From Glycomyces sp. TRM65418 (lineage in GTDB: Bacteria; Actinomycetota; Actinomycetes; Mycobacteriales; Micromonosporaceae), in assembly GCF_019710475.1 (NCBI RefSeq), contig NZ_JAJFAX010000004.1, positions 62,001 to 126,000 on the forward strand: a stretch of DNA of 64,000 nucleotides, read 5' to 3'. The position numbers and the translations under genes were made by a program. Shown piece by piece: positions 36,645 to 45,590 of the stretch; the first letter of the stretch is position 1; the number at the start of each line of letters is the position of its first letter. The notes under the pieces were generated by a model, which saw only the letters and a program-made list of their open reading frames with translations, was not told the origin of the DNA and did not search any database.

Positions 36645-37532
36645 TTAGAGGTTCTCGATGACCTCGCGCATGAGGCGGGCGGTCTCGCTCGGGGTCTTGC
36701 CGACCTTGACGCCGGCGGCCTCGAGGGCCTCCTTCTTGGCGTCCGCGGTCCCGGCCGAGCCGGAGATGATGGCGCCGGCGTGGCCCATCGTCTTGCCGAC
36801 GGGCGCGGTGAACCCGGCGATGTAGCCGACCACGGGCTTGGTCACGTTCGCCTTGATGAACTCGGCGGCCCGCTCCTCGGCGTCCCCGCCGATCTCGCCG
36901 ATCATGACGATCGCCTTGGTCTCGGGGTCCGCTTCGAACGCCTTGAGGCAGTCGATGTGGGTGGTCCCGATGACCGGGTCGCCGCCGATGCCGACGGAGG
37001 TCGAGAAGCCGATGTCCCGCAGCTCGTACATGAGCTGGTAGGTCAGCGTGCCCGACTTGGAGACGAGGCCGATCGGGCCCGAGCCGGTGATGTCGGCGGG
37101 GGTGATGCCCGCGTTCGACTTGCCGGGGCTGGCGATGCCGGGGCAGTTCGGGCCCACGATGCGGGTCTTGTTGCCCTTGGACTCGGCGTAGTTCCAGAAC
37201 GTCACCGAGTCGTGCACCGGGATGCCCTCGGTGATGACGATGGCCAGTTCGATCTCGGCGTCGATCGCCTCGATGACGGCGTCGCGGCAGAACGCCGGCG
37301 GCACGAAGACCACCGAGGTGTTCGCGCCGGTCTCGGCCATGGCCTCCTGCACGGAGGCGAACACCGGCAGGCTGGTGCCGTCGACGTCGACCTTGGTGCC
37401 GGCCTTGCGCGGGTTCACGCCGCCGACGATCTCGGTGCCGGCCTTGAGCATGCGGCGGGTGTGCTTCATGCCCTCGGAGCCGGTCATGCCCTGGACGATG
37501 ACCTTGCTGTTCTCGTTGAGGAAGATCGCCAT
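36645..37532 (-). CDS. sucD: Succinate--CoA ligase, alpha subunit
   Basis: The TCA-cycle enzyme interconverts succinyl-CoA and succinate with substrate-level NTP formation. The 295-residue alpha subunit has the CoA-binding N-terminal fold ('[29 protein letters not shown]' region), '[11 protein letters not shown]', and the phosphohistidine loop '[14 protein letters not shown]'. It is second in the operon, 4 bp after sucC. Confidence 0.97.
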   Translation of the reverse strand: MAIFLNENSKVIVQGMTGSEGMKHTRRMLKAGTEIVGGVNPRKAGTKVDVDGTSLPVFASVQEAMAETGANTSVVFVPPAFCRDAVIEAIDAEIELAIVITEGIPVHDSVTFWNYAESKGNKTRIVGPNCPGIASPGKSNAGITPADITGSGPIGLVSKSGTLTYQLMYELRDIGFSTSVGIGGDPVIGTTHIDCLKAFEADPETKAIVMIGEIGGDAEERAAEFIKANVTKPVVGYIAGFTAPVGKTMGHAGAIISGSAGTADAKKEALEAAGVKVGKTPSETARLMREVIENL

Positions 37533-37536
37533 TGGC

Positions 37537-38715
37537 CTAGGCCCCCTTGTTCGCGAGCTCGGCGGCCTTGTCGGCGGCCGCGTCCATGGTCTCGACCACG
37601 GTGATGAGCGGGTGGTTCGCGTCGGCGAGGATCTGGCGACCCGCCTCGGCGTTGTTGCCGTCGATGCGCGCGACGAGCGGCTTGGTGACGTCCTCGCCGC
37701 GGTCGGCGAGGGTCTGGAGCGCGCCGAGGATGCCGCGGGCGACCTCGTCGCAGGCGGTGATGCCGCCGAAGATGTTCACGAACACGCTCTTGACCTGTGG
37801 GTCCGAGAGGACCACTTCGAGGCCGTTCGCCATGACCGCGGCGGAGGCGCCGCCGCCGATGTCGAGGAAGTTCGCGGGCTTGACGCCGCCGTGCGCCTCG
37901 CCGGCGTAGGACACCACGTCCAGCGTGGACATGACGAGCCCGGCGCCGTTGCCGATGATGCCGACCGCGCCGTCGAGCTTGACGTAGTTGAGACCGGAGT
38001 CCTTGGCGCGCTGCTCGAGCGGGTCCACGGCCGACTTGTCCTCGAACTCGGCGTTCTCGGGGTGGCGGAACCCGGCGTTCTCGTCGAGCGTGACCTTCGC
38101 GTCGAGCGCGAGGACCTTGCCCTCGGGCGTGCGCACGAGCGGGTTGACCTCGACGAGCGTGGCGTCCTCGGCCACGAACGCGCCCCACAGCTTGACGAAG
38201 ACGTCGACGAGCTGATCACGCAGGTCCTCGGGGAACCCGGCCTTGCTGACGATGTCGTTCGCGATCTCCGGGGTGACGCCGACGCCGGCGTCGATCGGGA
38301 GCTTCACGACCTTCTCGGGGTCGGTGTGGGCGACCTCTTCGATCTCCATGCCGCCCGCGGTCGACGCGATGCACAGGAAGGTGCGGTTCGCCCGGTCGAG
38401 CAGGTAGGAGAAGTAGTACTCCTGGTCGATGTCGGCGGTGACCGTCAGCATGACCTTCTCGACGGTGTGGCCCTTGATGTCCATGCCGAGGATGTTCTGG
38501 GCATGGGTCTGGGCCTCGGCGACGGTGTCGGCGAGTTTGACGCCGCCCGCCTTGCCTCGGCCGCCGACCTTCACCTGCGCTTTGACGACCACCCGGTCAC
38601 CGAGGCGCTCCGCGAGTGCCACGGCCTCCTGGGGGGTGGTGGCGACGCCGCCGTCCAGTACCGGCACGCTGTGCCGGGCGAACAGTGCGCGGCCCTGGTA
38701 TTCGTACAGATCCAC
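37537..38715 (-). CDS. sucC: Succinate--CoA ligase (ADP-forming), beta subunit
   Basis: The 392-residue beta subunit begins '[19 protein letters not shown]', has an ATP-grasp domain (about 5-235, with '[18 protein letters not shown]') and a C-terminal ligase-CoA domain containing 'LDIGGGASA' and '[16 protein letters not shown]'. The start is GTG 38715 with GGAG 12 nt upstream, slightly distant. It is the first gene of sucCD. The 676-bp region upstream is gene-free and rich in hairpins. Confidence 0.97.
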   Translation of the reverse strand: MDLYEYQGRALFARHSVPVLDGGVATTPQEAVALAERLGDRVVVKAQVKVGGRGKAGGVKLADTVAEAQTHAQNILGMDIKGHTVEKVMLTVTADIDQEYYFSYLLDRANRTFLCIASTAGGMEIEEVAHTDPEKVVKLPIDAGVGVTPEIANDIVSKAGFPEDLRDQLVDVFVKLWGAFVAEDATLVEVNPLVRTPEGKVLALDAKVTLDENAGFRHPENAEFEDKSAVDPLEQRAKDSGLNYVKLDGAVGIIGNGAGLVMSTLDVVSYAGEAHGGVKPANFLDIGGGASAAVMANGLEVVLSDPQVKSVFVNIFGGITACDEVARGILGALQTLADRGEDVTKPLVARIDGNNAEAGRQILADANHPLITVVETMDAAADKAAELANKGA

Positions 38716-39041
38716 TGTAGAGTCCGCTCCGCTAGCTAGTCTTCTTTGACCGGACGGCCTGGCCCTCCCACGGCGAGCGGGTTCGGGTACAGGAGCCCGT
38801 TAGCGCAGGGTAACCCCGCGCGAGCCCGCCTAGACGCCCGGCGGGCGGTCGGTGTGACGAGTTCGAAGATCGCACGGCCGAAACGGCAGGCCGTGCGGTG
38901 CGACGGCCCCGGGGCCGGGGGCGCCGGAACGCGGTCGCCACGAGTCGAGCATGCCGCGCGGGCGCTCCTGCCCGCGGGCATGAAGGAAGGCGCCGGTCGC
39001 GATCGGCATGGGCGCGGTGCGGAAATCGGGGGTGAAGAGGC
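38716..39041. other. Gene-free region upstream of sucCD, part 1
   Basis: No gene was recognised. Hairpins include CGCACGGCC/GGCCGTGCG (38871-38879 with 38889-38897) and a longer imperfect one at about 38950-38982 (CATGCC...GGCATG). It should contain part of the sucCD promoter or leader on the minus strand. Confidence 0.5.
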
Positions 39042-39160
39042 GGGGACCGGACGCACCCCTCAGGCGTCCGGTCCCCTTAGCGGAAATCAAGCCCACCCCT
39101 CAAAGGCTTGATTCCCTCAGGCACGATGCCCTATCGCCACCCCTCAATCGACAGGGCATC
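39042..39160 (+). ncRNA. Candidate 6C-type small RNA with three C-rich hairpin loops
   Basis: Three consecutive hairpins have unrelated but fully or nearly fully paired stems and the same loop core CACCCCTCA. Stem 1 is 39042-39053 with 39065-39076 (12 bp). Stem 2 is 39085-39093 with 39105-39113 (9 bp). Stem 3 is 39125-39132 with 39153-39160 plus 39134-39136 with 39149-39151 (11 bp, one A/C mismatch). Loops of 11-12 nt contain six or seven cytosines. Known actinobacterial 6C RNAs have two hairpins with six or more C in the loop and are thought to pair with G-rich ribosome-binding sites. Strand and boundaries are uncertain; on the minus strand the loops read TGAGGGGTG and the element would sit in a long sucCD leader. 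Confidence 0.6.
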
Positions 39161-39391
39161 GGCAGTATGTGGCATAGCTCAATGAACCATGCTAAATGCC
39201 GCGGTCTTGAACCGGGAGTGAACTCCCGGTGTCCCGGCTGTCTTACTCAATAGCGGCCTTTCGGCCGGCTGCCGATGCGTCTCGCGCCGTTTTCCACTGC
39301 GTCCGACACTTATAAGAACGAGGGCGCTCGCGGGCGGTTACGGCGTTCCCAAAGAATTTTTTCGCCTCGGCGTTCGCGCTGGCAGCAGCCG
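39161..39391. other. Gene-free hairpin-rich region downstream of the C-loop RNA
   Basis: A hairpin GGCATAGC/GCTAAATGCC (about 39171-39200), a tight ACCGGGAG-TGAA-CTCCCGGT hairpin (39211-39230, possible terminator of the plus-strand RNA) and CGGCC-TTTC-GGCCG (about 39254-39267) follow. On the minus strand TATAAG near 39296-39301 is a possible -10 for a transcript running toward sucCD. An AT-rich patch with GAATTTTTTC lies near 39353-39362. No gene was recognised. Confidence 0.4.
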
Positions 39392-39823
39392 TTATACGGT
39401 CGTCGCGCGCCCCTGATCGGGTGAGGCGACGTGCTCGCGGACCCATTCGGCGATCGCCTGGGTCGTCGCGCCGGGGCCGAATATCGCGGCCACTCCGGCT
39501 TCGCGCAGTTGCGCGGCGTCCTCTTCGGGAATGATGCCGCCGCCGAACACCACGATGTCGCGGGCGTCCGCCTCATCGAGGAGTCGCAGCACTCGCGGGA
39601 ACAGCGTCATGTGCGCGCCGGAGAGAATGCTCAGGCCGATCGCGTCGGCGTCCTCGGCGAGCGCGGTCGCCACGACCTGCTCGGGGGAGTTGTGCAGGCC
39701 CGTGTAAATGACCTCCATGCCCGCGTCGCGCAATGCTCGCGCCACGACTTTCGCGCCCCGGTCGTGCCCGTCGAGCCCGACCTTAGCGACGACCACCCTG
39801 ATCGGTGCGCCTGTTGCGGACAT
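39392..39823 (-). CDS. Cobalamin B12-binding protein (methylmalonyl-CoA mutase C-terminal domain type)
   Basis: The 143-residue protein is a free-standing B12-binding domain: '[23 protein letters not shown]' with the DxHxxG lower-ligand motif (here DGHDRG), 'GLSILSGAH', and '[15 protein letters not shown]' for the nucleotide tail. Such stand-alone domains pair with methylmalonyl-CoA or isobutyryl-CoA mutase large subunits encoded elsewhere. ATG 39823 follows GAGGAGG; the longer frame to 39859 adds an unlikely 12 residues. No mutase large subunit is in the window. Confidence 0.92.
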   Translation of the reverse strand: MSATGAPIRVVVAKVGLDGHDRGAKVVARALRDAGMEVIYTGLHNSPEQVVATALAEDADAIGLSILSGAHMTLFPRVLRLLDEADARDIVVFGGGIIPEEDAAQLREAGVAAIFGPGATTQAIAEWVREHVASPDQGRATTV

Positions 39824-39939
39824 CCCTGTACCTCCTCGTACGGAGGCCGCGGCACCCACGGCGCTCTTGGCGAACCGTGCGTGCCGCGGCCGTTGCTGAT
39901 ACGAGTGAGCTTAGTCGCGACCGGCGTGGGGCGGTAGGC

Positions 39940-40938
39940 CTAACCGCCGTAGGGCGGTTGCGGCGGCTGCTGCCCCTGGTGGGGGTAGCCGGGGGGCGGG
40001 GGCGGGTACGCGCCGGGCTGGCCCTGCGGCGGGCCGGGCTGCTGCTGCGGCTGGCCGTACTGCTGCTGCGGATAGCCCGGAGGCGGGTAGCCGCCGGGTG
40101 CCGCCGGAGCGCCCTTGATGTAGGCCTTGACCGCGTCGTCCTTGATGTAGAGGAAGGACGCGTAGCCGTAGACCCCCGCGGCGGCCAGGTTGAGCAGCAG
40201 GCCGAGGACCGCCGCGCCGCCGACGACCGCCAGCGAGCCGAGGCTGCCGAGGACGCCGAGCAGGGCGAAGCCGGCGCCGATCATGATGAGGACGATGCCG
40301 GTCATGCGCAGGCCGCTCGAGGCGATCTGGCCCTTCGGGAGCGCCCAGCCGTACCAGCCGAACGCCAGCGCGAAGAGGATGCCGATCGACGCGGAGAAGA
40401 TGGCGAAGCCGCCGAGCATCACGAGGGAGACGATGCTGCTGACCAGGCCGACGCCCGCGCCGATGAGCACGATCATGCCGATGCGCTTGATGCCTTCGGG
40501 GACCGGGCCCTGCGGGCCGGCGGGCGGCGCCTGCGGGTAGCCGCCGGGCTGCTGCTGGGGCGGCGGGCCCGGGTAGGGCTGCTGCTGCTGGCCGTACGGC
40601 TGCTGGCCCATGGGCGGCGGCTGCGTCTGGCCGCTGCCGAGCGGGTTGGGCTGCGGCTGCGCGGGCTGGTGGCCGGGCTGGAAGCCGGTCTGGGAACCGC
40701 CCTGCTGCGGCATGACGGTGGTCTCGGCGTAGGACGCGGCGGGCGGGTCGGCCGGGCCGGTCGGGTTGCCGAGCGGGGAGGGGGGCGGGGGCGGCGGGGA
40801 GCCGGCCTGGCGCTGGATCTTCATCGTGCGGTCGAGGCCCGATTCATCGCTCGGGGCGGCCGGTTCGGAGGCGCCGGGTTTGAGCTTGAAGGTGCCGCCG
40901 TCCTCGTCCTCGGGTCGGTCGTTCTCTGGGGGAGTCAT
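39940..40938 (-). CDS. Proline/glutamine-rich membrane protein
   Basis: The 332-residue protein has a long Pro/Gln/Gly-rich N-terminal region (about 1-148, many 'PQQQ' and 'QPYG' tracts), four hydrophobic helices (about 150-275) and a second Pro/Gln-rich tail (about 280-332) ending 'PPYGG'. Similar proteins are common in actinomycetes and are annotated only as hypothetical or DUF4064-like; the disordered arms may interact with other envelope proteins. There is no recognised enzymatic motif. Confidence 0.8.
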   Translation of the reverse strand: MTPPENDRPEDEDGGTFKLKPGASEPAAPSDESGLDRTMKIQRQAGSPPPPPPSPLGNPTGPADPPAASYAETTVMPQQGGSQTGFQPGHQPAQPQPNPLGSGQTQPPPMGQQPYGQQQQPYPGPPPQQQPGGYPQAPPAGPQGPVPEGIKRIGMIVLIGAGVGLVSSIVSLVMLGGFAIFSASIGILFALAFGWYGWALPKGQIASSGLRMTGIVLIMIGAGFALLGVLGSLGSLAVVGGAAVLGLLLNLAAAGVYGYASFLYIKDDAVKAYIKGAPAAPGGYPPPGYPQQQYGQPQQQPGPPQGQPGAYPPPPPGYPHQGQQPPQPPYGG

Positions 40939-41091
40939 TGGTCCACGCTCCTGCCGGATCGGTTGTGACTGCTCTGGGTCTCACCTTACCGACCGTGACC
41001 CGGGTCGGGGAATCCGTCTTGCGGTACGGACGGGGACGCGCGAGGGGCCTGGAGGCGCCGCGCGGTGCGGGGCCGGGGCGGACTTCGGGCG

Positions 41092-41478
41092 TCAGCCGAA
41101 GTGCTTGATGAGGACGCTCCGGTGCGTCGGGGCGGCGGCCTCGAAGCGCTCCTTGCCGGCGGGCGTGAGCATGAGGAAGTTGGCGCGGCGGTCGAAGTCG
41201 CAGGCGGCGCGTGTGACGAGTCCGGCCCGCTCCAGGCGGGTGACGGTGCGCGAGAGGGCGCTCTGGCTCAGGTACATCGCGGCCTCGAGGTCCTTCATCT
41301 TGGCCTTGCCGCCGGACTGCCCGCAGCACTTGGACAGGTTGAGGAGGACCTCGAACTCGCTGAGCCCCAGGTCGTGCCGTGACTGCAGCTCGTTCTCGAG
41401 CTCGCAGGATGTGGTGTGGTACACGCGCAGTGTTTCAGACCACTTGGCGCATACGTCTCCGTCGCTTCCAGCCTCCAT
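41092..41478 (-). CDS. MarR-family transcriptional regulator, cysteine-rich
   Basis: The 128-residue winged-helix protein has the MarR pattern 'LGLSEFEVLLNLS', recognition helix 'AMYLSQSALSRTVTRLERAGLV' in part, and wing 'DRRANFLMLTPAGKERFE'. It contains five cysteines (C10, C25, C51, C52, C93), including a CC pair, so redox or thiol sensing is possible. The ATG is 7 nt after TAAAGT (leaderless). It is divergent from a DHA2 exporter with palindromes in both promoters and is probably its repressor. Confidence 0.9.
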   Translation of the reverse strand: MEAGSDGDVCAKWSETLRVYHTTSCELENELQSRHDLGLSEFEVLLNLSKCCGQSGGKAKMKDLEAAMYLSQSALSRTVTRLERAGLVTRAACDFDRRANFLMLTPAGKERFEAAAPTHRSVLIKHFG

Positions 41479-41485
41479 AACCAGG

Positions 41486-41557
41486 ACTTTACCATGTCAA
41501 GACATTTAATGTCCACTCATTAGATGTGTTGACATCCAATGCGCGTGCATGTAAGTT
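41486..41557. promoter_or_regulatory. Divergent marR/MFS promoters with MarR-type palindromes
   Basis: For the exporter, TTGACA (41529-41534), 17 bp, TAAGTT (41552-41557), 7 nt and ATG 41565 form a near-ideal leaderless promoter. For marR (minus strand) the -10 is TAAAGT (41486-41491) with a TGGACA-type -35. A perfect 12-bp palindrome ATGTCAAGACAT (41494-41505) abuts the marR -10, and GATGT-GTTG-ACATC (41523-41536) covers the exporter -35. A further ATGTC half-site lies near 41509-41513. Confidence 0.75.
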
Positions 41558-41564
41558 CTTCGGC

Positions 41565-43016
41565 ATGACGATCACCGAAGTCCAACCGCACACCGACGAC
41601 GCTGCGAACCTCCCCGATCCCAAGTCACACGCCCCGAGCCGATGGGGACCCAAGCTCTGGGCCATCCTCTTCGTGGCCGGCCTCGCGATGTTCCTCGACG
41701 CGCTCGACGTCTCCATGGTCGGCGTCGCGCTCCCGTCGATCGGCGCCGAGCTCGGCCTGGAGACCTCGTCGCTCCAGTGGATCGTCAACGGCTACATCCT
41801 CGGCTACGGCGGCCTGCTCCTCCTGGGCGGACGCATGGCCGACCTGCTGGGACGCCGCCAGGTCTTCCTCACCGCGCTCGTCGTCTTCGGCCTCGCCTCC
41901 CTCGTCGGCGGCCTGGTCGACAACGAGGCCCTCCTCATCGCCTCCCGCATCGTCAAGGGCGTCGCCGCCGCCTTCACCGCCCCGGCGGCCCTGTCGATCA
42001 TCACCACCACCTTCAAAGAAGGCCACGACCGCAACAAGGCGCTGTCGATCTTCACCGTCTTCGGCGCGACCGGCTACGCCTCGGGCCTCATCGCCTCCGG
42101 CCTGCTCACCAGCGTCGACTGGCGCCTGACGTTCTTCGCGCCCGTCGTGGTCGTCACCGGCGTCATCATCGCCGCCTTCTTCGTCGTGCCCCGCAACGCC
42201 GAGCGCGAACGCGGCGGCATCGACTTCGCCGGCGCGACCACGCTCACCGGCGGCATGCTCGCCGCCGTCTACACGATCGTGACCGCACCGGAGACCGGCT
42301 TCACTCCGGTCGTCATCACCACCACGGTCGCCGCGGTCGTCCTGCTCGGCGCGTTCTTCGTCATCGAGAACAAGGTCGCCCACCCGCTGGTCCGCCTGAG
42401 CATCTTCAAGGTCAAGTCGATCGTCCGGGCCAACCTGGCCGCGCTCGCGATCTTCGGCTCCTACATCAGCTTCCAGACGATCGTGTCCCTGTACCTGCAG
42501 AACACGCTCCAGTGGGAGCCGATCCAGATGGCCCTGGCGCTGGCCCCCGCGGGCATCATCGTCGCGTTCCTGTCGCCGGTGGCCGGCAAGTTCATCGACC
42601 GCTACGGCACCAAGTCGATGATCATCGCCTCGATGGGCTCGTTCGTCCTCGGCTACCTGTGGTTCATCCTGCGCGGCGGCAGCGCCCAGCCGAACTACTT
42701 CGCCGACTACCTGCCCTCGTTCCTGCTGCTGGGCCTCGGCTTCGCGATCGGCTTCTCCGCGGTCATGGTGCAGGCGACCGAGGGCATCGCCGACGACGAG
42801 CAGGGCCTGGCCTCCGGCCTGGTCCAGACCTCCGGTCAGATCGGCGGCGCGGTCGTCCTGGCGATCGTCACCGGCCTGATCTCCGGCGGCGTCGCCACCG
42901 GCATCGGGCAGTACACGCCCGGCCTGTACTTCGTCGAGATCGTCGCCGTGGTCGGCCTGATCGCCAGCGCCACCGCGCTGCTGACCCGCCGCCAGGCCGC
43001 GGTCGAACCGGCCTAG
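41565..43016 (+). CDS. MFS drug exporter, DHA2 (EmrB/QacA) type
   Basis: The 483-residue protein has about 14 hydrophobic helices and DHA2 signatures: 'LDVSMVGVALPSIG' in helix 1, 'GGRMADLLGRRQVF' (motif A) and 'SRIVKGVAAAFTAPAAL'. It should export lipophilic drugs or metabolites using the proton gradient. ATG 41565 is fixed by the leaderless promoter; the GTG at 41526 lies within the promoter. Control by the divergent MarR is likely. Confidence 0.92.
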   Translation: MTITEVQPHTDDAANLPDPKSHAPSRWGPKLWAILFVAGLAMFLDALDVSMVGVALPSIGAELGLETSSLQWIVNGYILGYGGLLLLGGRMADLLGRRQVFLTALVVFGLASLVGGLVDNEALLIASRIVKGVAAAFTAPAALSIITTTFKEGHDRNKALSIFTVFGATGYASGLIASGLLTSVDWRLTFFAPVVVVTGVIIAAFFVVPRNAERERGGIDFAGATTLTGGMLAAVYTIVTAPETGFTPVVITTTVAAVVLLGAFFVIENKVAHPLVRLSIFKVKSIVRANLAALAIFGSYISFQTIVSLYLQNTLQWEPIQMALALAPAGIIVAFLSPVAGKFIDRYGTKSMIIASMGSFVLGYLWFILRGGSAQPNYFADYLPSFLLLGLGFAIGFSAVMVQATEGIADDEQGLASGLVQTSGQIGGAVVLAIVTGLISGGVATGIGQYTPGLYFVEIVAVVGLIASATALLTRRQAAVEPA

Positions 43017-43051
43017 CGCCACCGAACCGCCGCACACCGCCGACACCCGCA

Positions 43052-43089
43052 CGGGAGGGGCCGCCGTCTTCGGACGGCGGCCCCTCCCG
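43052..43089. terminator. Bidirectional terminator with TTCG tetraloop
   Basis: A 17-bp perfect stem (43052-43068 with 43073-43089) is closed by a TTCG tetraloop between the convergent exporter gene and the FtsX-type permease gene. Confidence 0.85.
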
Positions 43090-43104
43090 CGCGTCGTCGG
43101 GAAT

Positions 43105-45588
43105 TCAGTCCACGGCCAGCGCCGCCGTCGGCGGCCCCGCGAGCGCCCGCCGGACCGGGATCGCGGTGGCGGCCCAGGCGAGGAGCACGGCCGCGCCCGC
43201 GGTGACCGGGATGACCCACCATGGACCATGCGGCCACGGTTCCCCGAGGAACCCCAGGCCGAGCACGGCCATCGGCGGCACCGAGAACGCGAGCCCCGCG
43301 CCGACGGCGATGGCGGCGGTGACGAGCGCTTCGCGGCCGACCATCGCCCGCACCTGGCGGGGCGTGGCGCCGACCGCGCGCAGCGCGGCGAACTCGCCGC
43401 GGCGGCGGCCGGTGGCGGCGACGAGGCCGTTGGCCGTGCCGAGGAGGACGTACCCGGTCATGGCGAGCGTCGCCATGAGGCTGATCCACTGATCAGGGGT
43501 CATCCCGGTCGGCGCCTGCGGCACCGCCGCGCCCTCGGCCGTCGTCAGCCCCGGCACGCCCGAGGCCCAGCCGGCCACCGCCGCCGGGTCGCCCGCGACG
43601 AGCACGGCGTCGTAGAAACGCGGCCCGGCGAGCAGATCGGCGGCGAGGACGATGGACCCGAACCCCAGCCCGCGCTCGTACGTCGCGGTGATCTCGGGAG
43701 CGGCCTCGGTGCCGTCGGCGAGGACGAGGTCCAGTCGGTCCCCGACGCCGACCCCCCACAGGCGCGCGGCGTCCGCGCCGACCGCGACGGCGTCCCCGCG
43801 CAGGTCGGCGAGGTCGCCGTCGACCACGCCGAGGTCGGCGACCGCGGCGACGCCGGGCGTGAACGCCAGGGCCGCATAGGGTTCGGCGCTGCCGATGTCG
43901 TCGAGGACGCGCAGGACCGTGGTCGGCGCGACGCCGACCGCGGCGTCCACGCCCGGCCGGTCGCGGAGCTCGGCGAGGTCGGCCGCCCCAACGGGCCCGG
44001 TGACCGTCGCGTCGGCGGTCGCCCCGTCCTCGATCTCGGCGGCGGTCACCTCGGTGTACGTCGTCTGCGAGAACACCTGCGTGATCGTGAGGCCCACGGC
44101 CAGGGCGAGGACCGCGACGGCCCCGGCGGTCCGGCGCGCGAACGCGCGGCTGTTCTGCACCGCCAGCCACTTCGGCGCGGGCGTCCGGTCGTCGAGCCGC
44201 CGCGCGGCCCGCCGCGTGAGCGCGCCGACGAGGACCGGTCCGGCGAGCGCGAAGCCGATGACGGCCACGATGGTCGCGGTGACGGCGGCGATGAACGCGG
44301 TCTCGCCGGGGGTCACGAGCGGCAGCAGCGCCTGCGCGCCCGCCATGACGAGCAGGACGAAGCCGATGACGGTGCGGACGCGGCCGGGCGCTTTCGGTTC
44401 GACCCGGGCCTCGGCGACCGCTGCGGTCGCGGGCAGGCGCGAGGCGCGCATGGCGGCGCCGCGCGCGGCCAGCTGCACCGTCAGCAGCAGCAGCGAGGCG
44501 ACGATCGCCGCGCTGATCGGCGTGCGCGCCAACGGGAGTCCTGCGGGGAGCATCCCCGAGTCGGTGAGGAAGCCGGTGAAGCCGCCGGCGAGGAGATGCC
44601 CGGCGGCGATGCCGGGGATGAGCGCGATCGCGGCGGCGGCGCTCGCCTGGGCGGCGACGAGGCGGCGCACTTGGCGCGGGGTCGCCCCGACGGCGCGCAG
44701 GAGCGCGAGGTCGCGGCGCTGGTTCGCGACGGCGACGGCGAGCGCTCCCGCGGTGATGAAGCCGACGAGGAGCACGATGGTGCCGGCCATCGCGATGGCC
44801 AGTGCGATGAGGTCGGCACTGGCGGTCGCGTCGCCGAGGCGTTCGACGTCCCCGCGCGCGTCGCCCACGGCCACCTCCAGACCGGGCAGCGTTTCGCGCA
44901 ATGCGTCGGCGACGGCGTCGACGTCGGCCCCCGGTTCGGTGCGCACGGCGATGACGTCGGCCTCGTGCGCGTCCAGCCCCGCGAGGCCCTGCGCGGTCGC
45001 GGCGTCGGTGTGCAGCCCGGGCGCGTCCGTGAGGCCCACGACGGTGAACACGCCGGTGCCGGTGGGCGTGGTGACTTCGGCGGTGTCGCCGACCGCCAGC
45101 CCCGCGGCGTGCGCGGTCGCGTCGCCGAGGACGATCTCGTCCGGCCCGGCGGGGGCGCGTCCGTCCACCTCGGCGCCGGTGAGCGCGGCGGTGTCCCAGC
45201 TGTGCCCTGCGACCGCCCCGGCCGTGAACGGCTCATCGATCCGGGCGGTGAACGCGACGTCGGCGGCGGCCGCCTCGACGCCGGGCACCGCCGTGACCGT
45301 GTCGACCAGATCGGCGTCGATCGGGACCCGTTCCGGCAGCGGCGGGTCGACGTCCTCGGGCACGGGATGCGACTGCGTGGCGGCGACCAGCACCTCGGCC
45401 GCCTCCAGCCGTTCGGGCCCGATGTGCGACGTGAGCCCCGTTTCGGCGAGGATCGCGGCGACGGTGATCATCGCGGCCCCGCCCGCGACGGCGAAGCCGA
45501 CCGCCACCAGTCCGGCGAGCCGCCGCCGCGCCATGTGCAAGGTGGGGGCGGCCATGCCGAGCCTGCCGGACGGGAGGTCTCGGGCCAC
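43105..45588 (-). CDS. ABC transporter permease with two FtsX-type domains
   Basis: The 827-residue membrane protein has two copies of the FtsX arrangement: an N-terminal helix, a large extracytoplasmic domain (about 40-235), three helices (about 240-385), a further helix, a second extracytoplasmic domain (about 505-690) and three final helices. Each half has the characteristic 'RRxxxAxLRAVGATPRQVR' loop ('LALLRAVGATPRQVRRLVAAQ' and 'FAALRAVGATPRQVRAMVGRE' regions). It probably exports peptides or acts as a mechanotransmission pump with the ATPase encoded 2 bp upstream. GTG 45588 is taken for its position; ATG 45555 is an alternative with a better ribosome-binding site. Confidence 0.88.
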   Translation of the reverse strand: MARDLPSGRLGMAAPTLHMARRRLAGLVAVGFAVAGGAAMITVAAILAETGLTSHIGPERLEAAEVLVAATQSHPVPEDVDPPLPERVPIDADLVDTVTAVPGVEAAAADVAFTARIDEPFTAGAVAGHSWDTAALTGAEVDGRAPAGPDEIVLGDATAHAAGLAVGDTAEVTTPTGTGVFTVVGLTDAPGLHTDAATAQGLAGLDAHEADVIAVRTEPGADVDAVADALRETLPGLEVAVGDARGDVERLGDATASADLIALAIAMAGTIVLLVGFITAGALAVAVANQRRDLALLRAVGATPRQVRRLVAAQASAAAAIALIPGIAAGHLLAGGFTGFLTDSGMLPAGLPLARTPISAAIVASLLLLTVQLAARGAAMRASRLPATAAVAEARVEPKAPGRVRTVIGFVLLVMAGAQALLPLVTPGETAFIAAVTATIVAVIGFALAGPVLVGALTRRAARRLDDRTPAPKWLAVQNSRAFARRTAGAVAVLALAVGLTITQVFSQTTYTEVTAAEIEDGATADATVTGPVGAADLAELRDRPGVDAAVGVAPTTVLRVLDDIGSAEPYAALAFTPGVAAVADLGVVDGDLADLRGDAVAVGADAARLWGVGVGDRLDLVLADGTEAAPEITATYERGLGFGSIVLAADLLAGPRFYDAVLVAGDPAAVAGWASGVPGLTTAEGAAVPQAPTGMTPDQWISLMATLAMTGYVLLGTANGLVAATGRRRGEFAALRAVGATPRQVRAMVGREALVTAAIAVGAGLAFSVPPMAVLGLGFLGEPWPHGPWWVIPVTAGAAVLLAWAATAIPVRRALAGPPTAALAVD

Positions 45589-45590
45589 GG

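Noticed and set aside
39042-39160. CRISPR or simple direct repeat of CACCCCTCA
   Set aside because: The repeats are only 9 nt and always sit exactly in hairpin loops; the paired flanks explain the arrangement better.
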